Origin: UBA5359 sp028699365 [NCBI: bacterium]
Lineage (GTDB): Bacteria > UBP13 > UBA5359
Direction: 5' to 3'
NCBI GenBank assembly: GCA_028699365.1
Contig: JAQVUQ010000227.1
Coordinates: 1 to 5,099, forward strand
Length of the DNA stretch: 5,099 nucleotides
A program made the translations under genes and the position numbers. This document shows, in pieces, positions 1-5,099 of the stretch. Under the pieces are notes generated by a model. It saw only the letters and a list, made by a program, of their open reading frames with translations. It made no database searches and was not told the DNA's origin. How positions within the stretch are numbered: position 1 is the first letter of the stretch; each line of letters starts with the position of its first letter.

Positions 1-1278
1 AACTGCATACAACGGCAGATTCAGTATCCAATCATCTTTCTTGTAGTCAGCCATTGATGTGCGGACCGAAAGCTTTGGCTGGAATCTGGCATAATACGTT
101 TTTAGGCTCTTTGCCTTTAAGTTTGTTTCAGCCTTGACTTCGACAGGTATGATGTCACTGCCGTTATCTGCCACAAAGTCGATTTCTGCGGTACCACGGT
201 CGTTTGTCCAGTAATATGTTTCCAGTCTTTTGATGGTTTTTAGCTGCTGCAGTACGTATTGCTCAGTAAGCGCACCTTTGAATTCTTTGAAAAGCTTGTT
301 GCCATCCAAAAGTGTGCTTTGATTCAGGCGTACCATACAGGATAATAATCCTACATCCACCAGAAACAGCTTAAATGCTTTTAAGTCCTCATACGCCTTC
401 AGCGGAATGCTGGGTGCGGTCACACGATGAACTTTATGGATCAAGCCACAATCCGTTAGCCAGAGCAGTGCCAATTCGTAATCCTTGGCCCTTGCGCCTT
501 CCTTGATAAGCCCGTATATAAACTTTTTATTTTCCTTGGCAAGCTGAGAGGGGATGCTGTTCCAAAGCATTCTGATTCTCGGAACGATCTCGTTTGGAGC
601 GTGTTTGGAAAAGTCCTGTTCGTAAGCCGCCAGAATGCGCTGCTGTATCTCTCGTACTTCGTTGAAATCTTTATTCTCAGTAAAATGAAGTACGGCTTCC
701 GGCATTCCGCCGACGTAGTAATAGTATTTGAGCATATCAATATACGTCTGCTTGAAAGTGGTCACCATCTCAAAGTCACCATGTTGCAGCAATTCTGCAT
801 ACCGTTTATTTCCCATAGCAATTAAAAACTCAGTGAAACTGAGAGGGTATAGATCCAAAAACTCCACCTTGCCGACAGGGAAAGATGTGCCGCTGTGTAA
901 TGCCACACCCAACAGAGAGCCGGCACACATAATCTGGTACTCCGCTGCATTCTCATTAAAGTATTTCAGAGAAGTCAGCGCCTGTGGTAATTCCTGTATT
1001 TCATCAAAAATAAGCAAGGTATTGGCCGGATCTATCTTTTGACCGGAGTAAAGCTCCAGTCCGGTTACTATGCGCTCAACATCCAAATCGGATGAAAACA
1101 AATCCTTCATACGCTGATTATTGTCAAAACTGATATAAACAGTTCTATCGAAAGCAAGTTCCCCAAACTCTTTCATCAGCCAAGTTTTGCCGACCTGTCT
1201 TGCTCCACGAATAATAAGCGGCTTTCTATCTCGTTTTGTTTTCCATTTATTGAGTTCCTCAATTGCTGTTCTATGCAT
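1..1278 (-). CDS. DUF4143-family AAA+ ATPase with PD-(D/E)XK-like C-terminal domain (3' end beyond window)
   Basis: The frame is open from the ATG at 1278 to the window edge: 426 codons with no stop, so only the last part is missing (the family is usually about 400-450 residues). The Walker A motif GARQVGKT is at residues 25-32. Walker B LLIFDEIQ is at 88-95 with D92 and E93, and a sensor-like CAGSLLG lies at 118-124. From about residue 215 the protein matches the DUF4143 region, ending in E339, D367 (AEIDFV) and E380-V-K382 (PVEVKA), which fits a PD-(D/E)XK nuclease fold. No membrane segment or signal peptide is seen. The start is supported by GAGGTG seven bases upstream and a strong promoter. 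Family members are common accessory genes whose substrate and cellular role are poorly defined, so no specific function is assigned. The gene is more AT-rich than those to its right and diverges from them, which suggests separate acquisition. Confidence 0.93.
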   Translation of the reverse strand, partial: MHRTAIEELNKWKTKRDRKPLIIRGARQVGKTWLMKEFGELAFDRTVYISFDNNQRMKDLFSSDLDVERIVTGLELYSGQKIDPANTLLIFDEIQELPQALTSLKYFNENAAEYQIMCAGSLLGVALHSGTSFPVGKVEFLDLYPLSFTEFLIAMGNKRYAELLQHGDFEMVTTFKQTYIDMLKYYYYVGGMPEAVLHFTENKDFNEVREIQQRILAAYEQDFSKHAPNEIVPRIRMLWNSIPSQLAKENKKFIYGLIKEGARAKDYELALLWLTDCGLIHKVHRVTAPSIPLKAYEDLKAFKLFLVDVGLLSCMVRLNQSTLLDGNKLFKEFKGALTEQYVLQQLKTIKRLETYYWTNDRGTAEIDFVADNGSDIIPVEVKAETNLKAKSLKTYYARFQPKLSVRTSMADYKKDDWILNLPLYAV

Positions 1279-1299
1279 GACGCATCACCTCTAGAATGC

Positions 1300-1328
1300 A
1301 TTATAGGCCCCCTTAACAAAAAATGCAA
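1300..1328 (-). promoter_or_regulatory. sigma70-type promoter of the DUF4143 ATPase gene
   Basis: On the minus strand, TTGCAT (1328-1323) and TATAAT (1305-1300) are separated by exactly 17 bases. The -10 is a perfect consensus hexamer. Transcription would start near 1293, giving a leader of about 15 bases before the ATG at 1278, just enough for the GAGGTG ribosome binding site. The 6-bp inverted pair TGCATT (1297-1302) and AATGCA (1322-1327) overlaps both hexamers. It could be an operator but may simply follow from the hexamer sequences. Confidence 0.75.
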
Positions 1329-1338
1329 CGATATTTTG

Positions 1339-1353
1339 AGTGTAAAGTACACT
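1339..1353. repeat. perfect 6-bp inverted repeat, candidate regulator-binding site
   Basis: AGTGTA (1339-1344) and TACACT (1348-1353) form a perfect inverted repeat around the 3-base centre AAG. The site lies ten bases upstream of the minus-strand -35 element and is centred roughly 53 bases before the predicted start of transcription. It is in a non-coding AT-rich stretch. The geometry fits a dimeric DNA-binding protein, possibly an activator. There is no U-tract or G+C-rich stem to suggest a terminator. The cognate regulator cannot be named from the sequence. Confidence 0.35.
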
Positions 1354-1451
1354 TTTTACGACGAATAAAAGGGGATATTCATAAAATAGCCGCATATTAT
1401 GCCGGCGCGGCAGAGAACTGGAAAAGATCATACCCGCTGTGGAGAAGAGCG

Positions 1452-1468
1452 TTGTCAATAATAGACAA
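1452..1468. repeat. TTGTC/GACAA inverted repeat, possible operator
   Basis: TTGTC (1452-1456) and GACAA (1464-1468) are perfect inverted arms around the 7-base AT-rich spacer AATAATA. The repeat ends five bases upstream of the proposed -35 element of the rightward operon, a reasonable place for a regulator. The arms are only 5 bp, so chance occurrence is quite possible. Confidence 0.2.
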
Positions 1469-1473
1469 GTTGA

Positions 1474-1502
1474 TTTTCATTTAGCTCCCACCATGGTAAA
1501 AT
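1474..1502 (+). promoter_or_regulatory. candidate extended -10 promoter of the rightward cluster
   Basis: TTTTCA (1474-1479) and TAAAAT (1497-1502) are spaced by 17 bases. TGG immediately before the -10 gives the TGn extended -10 arrangement, which can compensate for the weak -35. Transcription would start near 1509, leaving a leader of about 50 bases before the DUF89 start at 1559. It is the best promoter match I can find upstream of the cluster, but it is not close to consensus at -35. Confidence 0.45.
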
Positions 1503-1558
1503 AGCCTTGCCCGGCACATTCCGTTACTACGCCGGAGAAACCAATGGAGCAGTAAATA

Positions 1559-2428
1559 ATGAAAGCCGGTTTCGAATGTATGCCCTGTATCCTGACCCAG
1601 GCGCTCAATACCGCCAGGCTGGTCACCGATGATCGGGAGACCATGGCCAGGGTCATGGCAGCCGCCCATGATTATTCCAGGGATATGAATCTGGCTCTGA
1701 CGCCGACGACTCTATGCACACCCCTCTATCGCATGATCGAAGAGCTTACCGGAGATCCTGATCCTTACGCCGGTATGAAGCGCAAGTATAACGATCTGGC
1801 CCTGGAGCTTTATCCCGAAGCCTGCAAGTTGTTGGAAGATTATCCGGACCGTCTGCACACCGCTCTTAAACTGGCGGTGGCCGGCAATATCATCGATCTG
1901 GGCATAGGCATGAAATTCGATCTGGCCGAGGTCGTAGCTGAAGTGGCCGCGGGCGATTTCGCCGTGGACGATTACGATTCTCTGCAGGCAGACCTGAAGA
2001 CGGCCCGCAGCCTTCTCATTCTGGGAGATAACACTGGAGAGATAGTCTTCGATAAGATATTGGTAGAAGAACTGCGTCCTTACGGTTTAGTGTTGACTTA
2101 TGCCGTCAAGGCTGGGCCGATCATCAACGATTCCACCCTGGAAGACGCTTCCTACGTCGGGCTGGACGGGCTTTGTCGGGTAATTACCAGCGGCAGCAAC
2201 GGTATAGGCACGCCTCTGGCGGAGGTCAGCCGTGAATTCCGCGAAGTTTTCGACAGGGCCGATATCGTCATCGGCAAGGGGCACGGGCATTACGAGAGCC
2301 TCTCGTCGTCTACTCCCAGGCCCGTCTACTGTCTGTTAAGGGCCAAGTGCTCTCTGGTGGCCGCTTCTCTGGGGATCAACCTGGGCGGGGTAGCTTTCAA
2401 ATTGATAGAGCCGGTTGCCGGTTCTTAG
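1559..2428 (+). CDS. DUF89-family metal-dependent phosphatase (damage-control phosphatase type, ARMT1-like fold)
   Basis: The 289-residue cytoplasmic protein matches the stand-alone prokaryotic DUF89 proteins. The N-terminus carries the CMPC pair (C7, C10) typical of this subfamily. An AGNIIDLG segment (residues 108-115) follows the helical N-terminal half. The metal-site motif GDNTGEIVFD is at 156-165, with D157 and N158 the expected metal ligands, followed by VKAGPIINDSTLEDA (183-197) with D191. A GKGHGHYESL segment is at 239-248. Family members use a divalent metal to hydrolyse phosphate esters and are proposed to remove damaged or excess sugar and cofactor phosphates; the substrate here is unknown. 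The ATG at 1559 has GGAG nine bases upstream, and the N-terminus fits the family exactly. It is the first gene of the rightward cluster. The 239-248 motif differs from the more usual KGQGNYE form, with histidine replacing both Q and N. Confidence 0.92.
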   Translation: MKAGFECMPCILTQALNTARLVTDDRETMARVMAAAHDYSRDMNLALTPTTLCTPLYRMIEELTGDPDPYAGMKRKYNDLALELYPEACKLLEDYPDRLHTALKLAVAGNIIDLGIGMKFDLAEVVAEVAAGDFAVDDYDSLQADLKTARSLLILGDNTGEIVFDKILVEELRPYGLVLTYAVKAGPIINDSTLEDASYVGLDGLCRVITSGSNGIGTPLAEVSREFREVFDRADIVIGKGHGHYESLSSSTPRPVYCLLRAKCSLVAASLGINLGGVAFKLIEPVAGS

Positions 2429-2443
2429 ATTGGAGCTCTGATA

Positions 2444-2509
2444 ATGGGTGTGTTGCCTCTCACCGATATCTTCCAGCAGCATGGGCTGGAGAATGTGAGG
2501 AGCCTATGA
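2444..2509 (+). CDS. 21-residue open frame between the phosphatase and nuclease genes (leader peptide or gene remnant)
   Basis: The frame starts at ATG 2444, 15 bases after the DUF89 stop, with GGAG (2432-2435) eight bases upstream. It ends in TGA at 2507-2509, forming an ATGA overlap with the nuclease start. The peptide begins MGVLPLTDIF and ends NVRSL. Its codons resemble those of the neighbouring genes and it looks like an ordinary protein start, not random translation. It may be a coupling peptide that delivers ribosomes to the nuclease start, whose own GAGGAG is only three bases from its ATG. Alternatively it may be the 5' remnant of a gene displaced when the nuclease gene arrived. I do not recognise a family, and chance cannot be excluded at this length. 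Confidence 0.3.
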   Translation: MGVLPLTDIFQQHGLENVRSL

Positions 2510-3582
2510 GCAAGAAGGTTATAATGAAGACAGCGCCGGCTTTGTCTGCATCTGCCAAAATGGAGGGGTTGCTGGATCAGTTACGTACGCTCATCCAGGA
2601 TGCACGCCAGCAAGTTCTGCGTGTGGTGGATGTTGTTCAAGTGCGCACTTGCTGGGAAATAGGGCGACACATTGTTGAGTTTGAGCAGGGCGGCACTGAC
2701 CGGGCTCAATACGGCGTGAAATTAATACCCGGATTAGCAGAGCGGTTAACAGCAGAGTTTGGTAAAGGGTTTGATGCGTCAAACCTGCGCTATATGCGGC
2801 TGTTTTATCAGGCCTTTCCGAATTGTGACGCACTGCGTCACGAATTGAGCTGGACCCATTACCGCACGCTGTCACGAGTGGATAACCCTCGTGCGCGGGA
2901 GTGGTACATGATTGAAGCGGCAACACAACAGTGGAGTTCGCGCGCACTTGAACGGCAGATCAATACTCTTTATTACGAACGGCTGCTTTCCAGTAGCGAC
3001 AGGCCCGCAGTGGAACAGGAGGCAACCACCATGCTGGCTCCTCTGCAACAAAACACACGAGATTTTGTACACGATCCGGTGCTGCTCGAGTTTCTTGGTC
3101 TCCCGGATACCGGTCGTTTGCTCGAGGCCGATTTGGAGAAAGAACTTATCAATAAATTACAGGCATTCCTTATGGAACTCGGCAAGGGTTTTGCCTTTGT
3201 CGCACGGCAGCAACGTATCAGCACGGAGAGTTCGGATTTCTATATCGATCTGGTATTTTACAACTATCTGCTCAAGTGCTTTGTGCTCTTTGACTTGAAA
3301 ACCGGTAAGCTGACACATCAAGATATTGGACAGATGGATATGTATGTTCGCTTGTACGATGACCTGAAGCGTGGTTCGGATGATAATCCTACGGTTGGAA
3401 TTATCTTATGCGCTCAAAAAGATGTCTCGGTCGTGCGTTATTCCGTGCTGCACGAAAACGAACAACTATTTGCCAGCAAATATAAACTGGTATTGCCGAC
3501 CGAGGATGAACTTCGCGCGGAGCTTGATCGTGAGCGGGCCTGGCTGATTGAACAGAAGATAATGGAGAAGGAAACGGAATGA
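2506..3582 (+). CDS. YhcG/DUF1016-family PD-(D/E)XK nuclease
   Basis: The protein has 358 residues, close to the usual 340-375 for the family. The N-terminal DUF1016 domain (about 20-175) contains the signature LSWTHYRTLSRVDNPRAREWY (114-134) and WSSRALERQI (143-152). The C-terminal nuclease domain (about 190-335) contains FYIDLVFYN (245-253, D248) and LFDLKTGKLTHQDIGQMDMY (261-280), with D263-L-K265 filling the PD-(D/E)XK motif. No catalytic residue appears lost. The family is widespread as an accessory gene, often near restriction-modification loci, but none is visible here and the target is unknown. The ATG at 2506 was chosen because the N-terminus then fits the family, it overlaps an upstream stop, and GAGGAG (2497-2502) precedes it. 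That spacing is very short, so ATG 2524 is a possible alternative. The same frame is open back to 2347, but that would overlap the DUF89 coding region. The stop overlaps the LacI start by 4 nt. Confidence 0.92.
   Translation: MSKKVIMKTAPALSASAKMEGLLDQLRTLIQDARQQVLRVVDVVQVRTCWEIGRHIVEFEQGGTDRAQYGVKLIPGLAERLTAEFGKGFDASNLRYMRLFYQAFPNCDALRHELSWTHYRTLSRVDNPRAREWYMIEAATQQWSSRALERQINTLYYERLLSSSDRPAVEQEATTMLAPLQQNTRDFVHDPVLLEFLGLPDTGRLLEADLEKELINKLQAFLMELGKGFAFVARQQRISTESSDFYIDLVFYNYLLKCFVLFDLKTGKLTHQDIGQMDMYVRLYDDLKRGSDDNPTVGIILCAQKDVSVVRYSVLHENEQLFASKYKLVLPTEDELRAELDRERAWLIEQKIMEKETE
2821..2846. repeat. near-perfect palindrome inside the nuclease gene
   Basis: GTGACGCA (2825-2832) and TGCGTCAC (2834-2841) are perfect 8-bp inverted arms around a single C. 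They are flanked by AATT (2821-2824) and AATT (2843-2846), so the arms reach 12 bp with one unpaired G at 2842. It encodes the stretch around NCDALRHE just before the conserved LSWTHYR motif. It could be a protein-binding site, but it may be a by-product of coding sequence. Confidence 0.35.
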
Positions 3583-4628
3583 ACCTGCTGAAAGACAGCG
3601 GCATGCAGAGAAAAAAAGCGACGCTCAAGGATGTTGCCGCCGTCACGGGCTTGTCTGTAAATACCGTTTCGCGGGCGCTTCACGACAAGCATGATATAAA
3701 TGCGGATACCAGACGCAGAGTAAGAGAGGTAGCCGCTCGCCTCAATTACAGCCCCAATCCCATAGCCAGGAAAATGTCTCTCAAACGGAAATTCAGAATA
3801 GGCGTAGTCCTGCCGAAGATCGGCGATGATATGTCGGGAAGGTTGTTTAACGTTCTCGACAGGGGATTGGCGGAGCAGGGCTATACTGCTATGGCTCTTT
3901 CCTGCCGGGATATCGCCTGCATAGAGAGTGATCTTGAGCCGGTCATAGCCGACAGGATGGACGGTATGGTGGTTATGGCCGAAGGGATAACACACGATTT
4001 CTGCCGGGCCATTGTTGATCTTTTGCTGAAGCAGGCGGTTCCGTTTGTAGTTCACGGCCGCTCCGATATGGAGGGGTGCGATTGCGTGACCACGGATATG
4101 GAGGCGGCTGTTTTCATGGCAGCCGGGCATTTTGTCGGGATGGGAAAATGTGATTTAGCCTGCCTCTACCCGCCCGATCCTGATCCTGCCCTGGTGACAT
4201 CCGTGCTGCGGGGGATGGAAGCTGCCTTGAAGAAGGGCGGCCTGCCGGTCTCATGCAGGCAGATTGTTCTGCGGGAAGCCACCTCCATAGGCAGCTATCA
4301 GGGCATAAACGAACTTTTGAAATCAGAGGAGATGCCCGCGGCGATTTTCTGTTGCACGGATGAGATCGCCTTAGGTGCCATGAGAGCCGTAGAAGAGTAC
4401 CGTCTGTCCATACCCGAAGATGTGGCGATCTGCGGTTTCGGCAACAGCCCGGAGGGCATTTTCTATAAGCCCTCGCTGATGACATTCGATTTGCGGATAG
4501 AAGATATGACGGCCGGAATAATCTCCTTGCTCATGGCCGGAATCGACGATCCCGGAAAGCAGGTGCAAAGCCTGTCGGTGACACCTGCACTGGTAATCAG
4601 GGAAACCGGCGGAAGCAGCCGGCGATAG
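3579..4628 (+). CDS. LacI-family transcriptional regulator
   Basis: The 349-residue protein has the LacI helix-turn-helix at 15-34 (TLKDVAAVTGLSVNTVSRAL) and the hinge region LNYSPNPIARKMSL at 55-68. A periplasmic-binding-protein-like effector domain runs from about 73 to 345. Canonical late motifs are CTDEIALGAMRAVEEY (259-274), IPEDVAICGFGNSP (278-291) and TPALVIRET (335-343). Family members are cytoplasmic dimers or tetramers that bind a small effector, mostly sugars or nucleosides, but no sugar gene is in view, so the effector and targets are unknown. The start at 3579 is backed by AAGGA (3568-3572) six bases upstream and an ATGA overlap with the nuclease stop. Starting at Met9 (3603) would also give a normal LacI N-terminus but lacks a clear ribosome binding site. 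The effector domain is cysteine-rich, with eleven cysteines including CDC (167-169) and CC (258-259). No clear operator with a central CG was found upstream. Confidence 0.95.
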   Translation: MNLLKDSGMQRKKATLKDVAAVTGLSVNTVSRALHDKHDINADTRRRVREVAARLNYSPNPIARKMSLKRKFRIGVVLPKIGDDMSGRLFNVLDRGLAEQGYTAMALSCRDIACIESDLEPVIADRMDGMVVMAEGITHDFCRAIVDLLLKQAVPFVVHGRSDMEGCDCVTTDMEAAVFMAAGHFVGMGKCDLACLYPPDPDPALVTSVLRGMEAALKKGGLPVSCRQIVLREATSIGSYQGINELLKSEEMPAAIFCCTDEIALGAMRAVEEYRLSIPEDVAICGFGNSPEGIFYKPSLMTFDLRIEDMTAGIISLLMAGIDDPGKQVQSLSVTPALVIRETGGSSRR

Positions 4629-4654
4629 CGGTGCCTCAATGTTTGAACTGCAGG

Positions 4655-4678
4655 TCCCCGGGTATGAATATCCCGGGA
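4655..4678 (+). promoter_or_regulatory. G+C hairpin overlapping the protease ribosome binding site
   Basis: CCCGGG (4657-4662) and CCCGGG (4672-4677) can pair as a 6-bp G+C stem with the 9-base loop TATGAATAT. A variant pairing with one bulged C extends to T4655-A4678. The 3' arm supplies the first three G of GGGAGGTG (4675-4682), the Shine-Dalgarno sequence of the protease gene at 4689. Folding would partly mask ribosome binding unless ribosomes finishing the LacI gene melt it. There is no following U-run, so it is not a rho-independent terminator. Actual regulation is inference. Confidence 0.4.
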
Positions 4679-4688
4679 GGTGCTGCTG

Positions 4689-5099
4689 ATGAATGGTGAG
4701 AATCGCAGGACTACAAAGCGGGTTCAGGCACAGAGCGGTCTCTTTATGGGCAGGCTGGCCGGCATACCGATATACGTCGATTACAGTTGGTTTATTATCT
4801 TCATCCTTCTGACCTATGCGCTGGCCGCCGGTTACTTCCCGCAGATGTTTCCTACACGCAGTCCGGCTGTGCACTGGCTGCTGGGAGCCGTTGCCTCTCT
4901 GCTTCTGTTTGTTTCCGTATTGATCCATGAATTGATGCATTCGGTGGTGGCCAAACGCAACAACATACCTATATCGGGGATCACCCTCTTTATCTTCGGC
5001 GGCGCCTCTCAGATGACGGATGAACCCGGCACGGCGGCTGCTGAATTTAAAATGGCTATAGTAGGCCCGCTGACCAGCCTGGTGCTGGCCGTGATCTTC
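4689..5099 (+). CDS. site-2 protease family (M50) intramembrane zinc metalloprotease (5' part; runs off window)
   Basis: The frame gives 137 codons open to the right edge. After a short basic, hydrophilic N-terminus (1-24) come GRLAGIPIYVDYSW (21-34) and a membrane segment at about 34-50. A second membrane helix at about 62-88 carries the zinc-binding HELMH motif (H80, E81, H84). LFIFGGASQMTDEP (100-113) and a third helix starting MAIVGPLTSLV (122-132) follow. This layout matches the SpoIVFB/Rip-like group of M50 proteases, which often end in CBS domains. The remaining zinc ligand and any CBS domains would lie beyond the window. Such enzymes cut transmembrane substrates, often regulators, within the membrane; the substrate here is unknown. 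The start has GGAGG (4676-4680) eight bases upstream. The gap to the LacI stop is 60 bases, so it is probably co-transcribed. Confidence 0.93.
   Translation, partial: MNGENRRTTKRVQAQSGLFMGRLAGIPIYVDYSWFIIFILLTYALAAGYFPQMFPTRSPAVHWLLGAVASLLLFVSVLIHELMHSVVAKRNNIPISGITLFIFGGASQMTDEPGTAAAEFKMAIVGPLTSLVLAVIF

Larger units (their letters stand above)
1279..1558. other. divergent intergenic region (280 bp)
   Basis: This gap separates the leftward ATPase gene from the rightward cluster and must carry both promoters. The left part (to about 1400) is AT-rich like the ATPase gene. From about 1402 the composition becomes G+C-richer like the rightward genes, so the change point may mark the edge of an inserted segment. 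No tRNA, transposase fragment, terminal repeats or rho-independent terminator is visible. A stop-free plus-strand stretch (1385-1504) may be a decayed gene end, but it is too short to call. Confidence 0.6.

Noticed and set aside
456-1042. Open frames on both strands within 456-1042
   Set aside because: All lie over the in-frame DUF4143 coding sequence, which runs uninterrupted with Walker motifs. They are shadows.
1-1278. DUF4143 ATPase as half of a toxin-antitoxin pair
   Set aside because: No small partner gene lies upstream of it and the downstream side is outside the window, so nothing here supports a pair.
2347-2505. Upstream extension of the nuclease frame to an ATG at 2347
   Set aside because: It would overlap the end of the DUF89 gene by 82 bases, and the extra 53 residues do not resemble the DUF1016 N-terminus. 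ATG 2506 fits the family.
3603-3605. Met9 as the LacI start
   Set aside because: The N-terminal length would be typical, but no ribosome binding site precedes it, whereas 3579 has AAGGA at ideal spacing and an ATGA overlap.
3438-4130. 230-residue minus-strand open frame opposite the nuclease end and LacI start
   Set aside because: It is antisense to two clearly recognisable genes and its translation shows no family features.
4657-4677. Hairpin after LacI as a transcription terminator
   Set aside because: No U-rich run follows; the 3' arm leads directly into a strong ribosome binding site and gene start.
4371-4940. 189-residue minus-strand frame across the LacI-protease junction
   Set aside because: It is antisense to the LacI C-terminus and the HELMH-containing protease start, and its composition is not protein-like.
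1-5099. CRISPR array, tRNA, rRNA, insertion sequence or phage attachment site
   Set aside because: I saw no regularly spaced repeats, cloverleaf, transposase frame with terminal repeats, or duplicated attachment sequence.

Overview
This is a bacterial window of moderate G+C content. It holds five protein genes in two divergent transcription units. The gene types (AAA+ DUF4143 ATPase, DUF89 phosphatase, DUF1016/YhcG nuclease, LacI regulator, M50 site-2 protease), a consensus-like sigma70 promoter and Shine-Dalgarno sites with ATGA overlaps all fit a bacterium. The cysteine-rich cytoplasmic regulator hints at an anaerobe such as a clostridial or Chloroflexota lineage. That is inference, and the phylum cannot be fixed from this sequence.

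Left part (1-1278, minus strand): a DUF4143-type AAA+ ATPase with a PD-(D/E)XK-like C-terminus, nearly complete but open at the left edge. It has its own TTGCAT-17-TATAAT promoter. It is visibly more AT-rich than the genes to its right and looks like an accessory gene.

Divergent intergenic region (1279-1558): contains the minus-strand promoter, a perfect AGTGTA/TACACT inverted repeat upstream of it, a possible remnant of a gene tail, a TTGTC/GACAA inverted repeat, and a plausible extended -10 promoter for the rightward operon.

Right part (1559-5099, plus strand): a compact cluster, probably one operon. The order is DUF89 phosphatase (1559-2428), a 21-codon open frame (2444-2509), a YhcG-type nuclease (2506-3582), a LacI-family repressor (3579-4628) and the start of a site-2 protease (4689 to the edge). 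The nuclease is joined on both sides by 4-nt ATGA overlaps. The protease is preceded by a short GC hairpin whose 3' arm contains part of its Shine-Dalgarno sequence.

No shared pathway is evident. The phosphatase suggests metabolite damage control, the regulator a small-molecule response, the protease membrane proteolysis, and the nuclease and DUF4143 ATPase are accessory types. No established defence or mobile system is complete here. The most unusual features are the nuclease lodged between overlapping start and stop codons in an otherwise housekeeping-type operon, and the short open frame leading into it.
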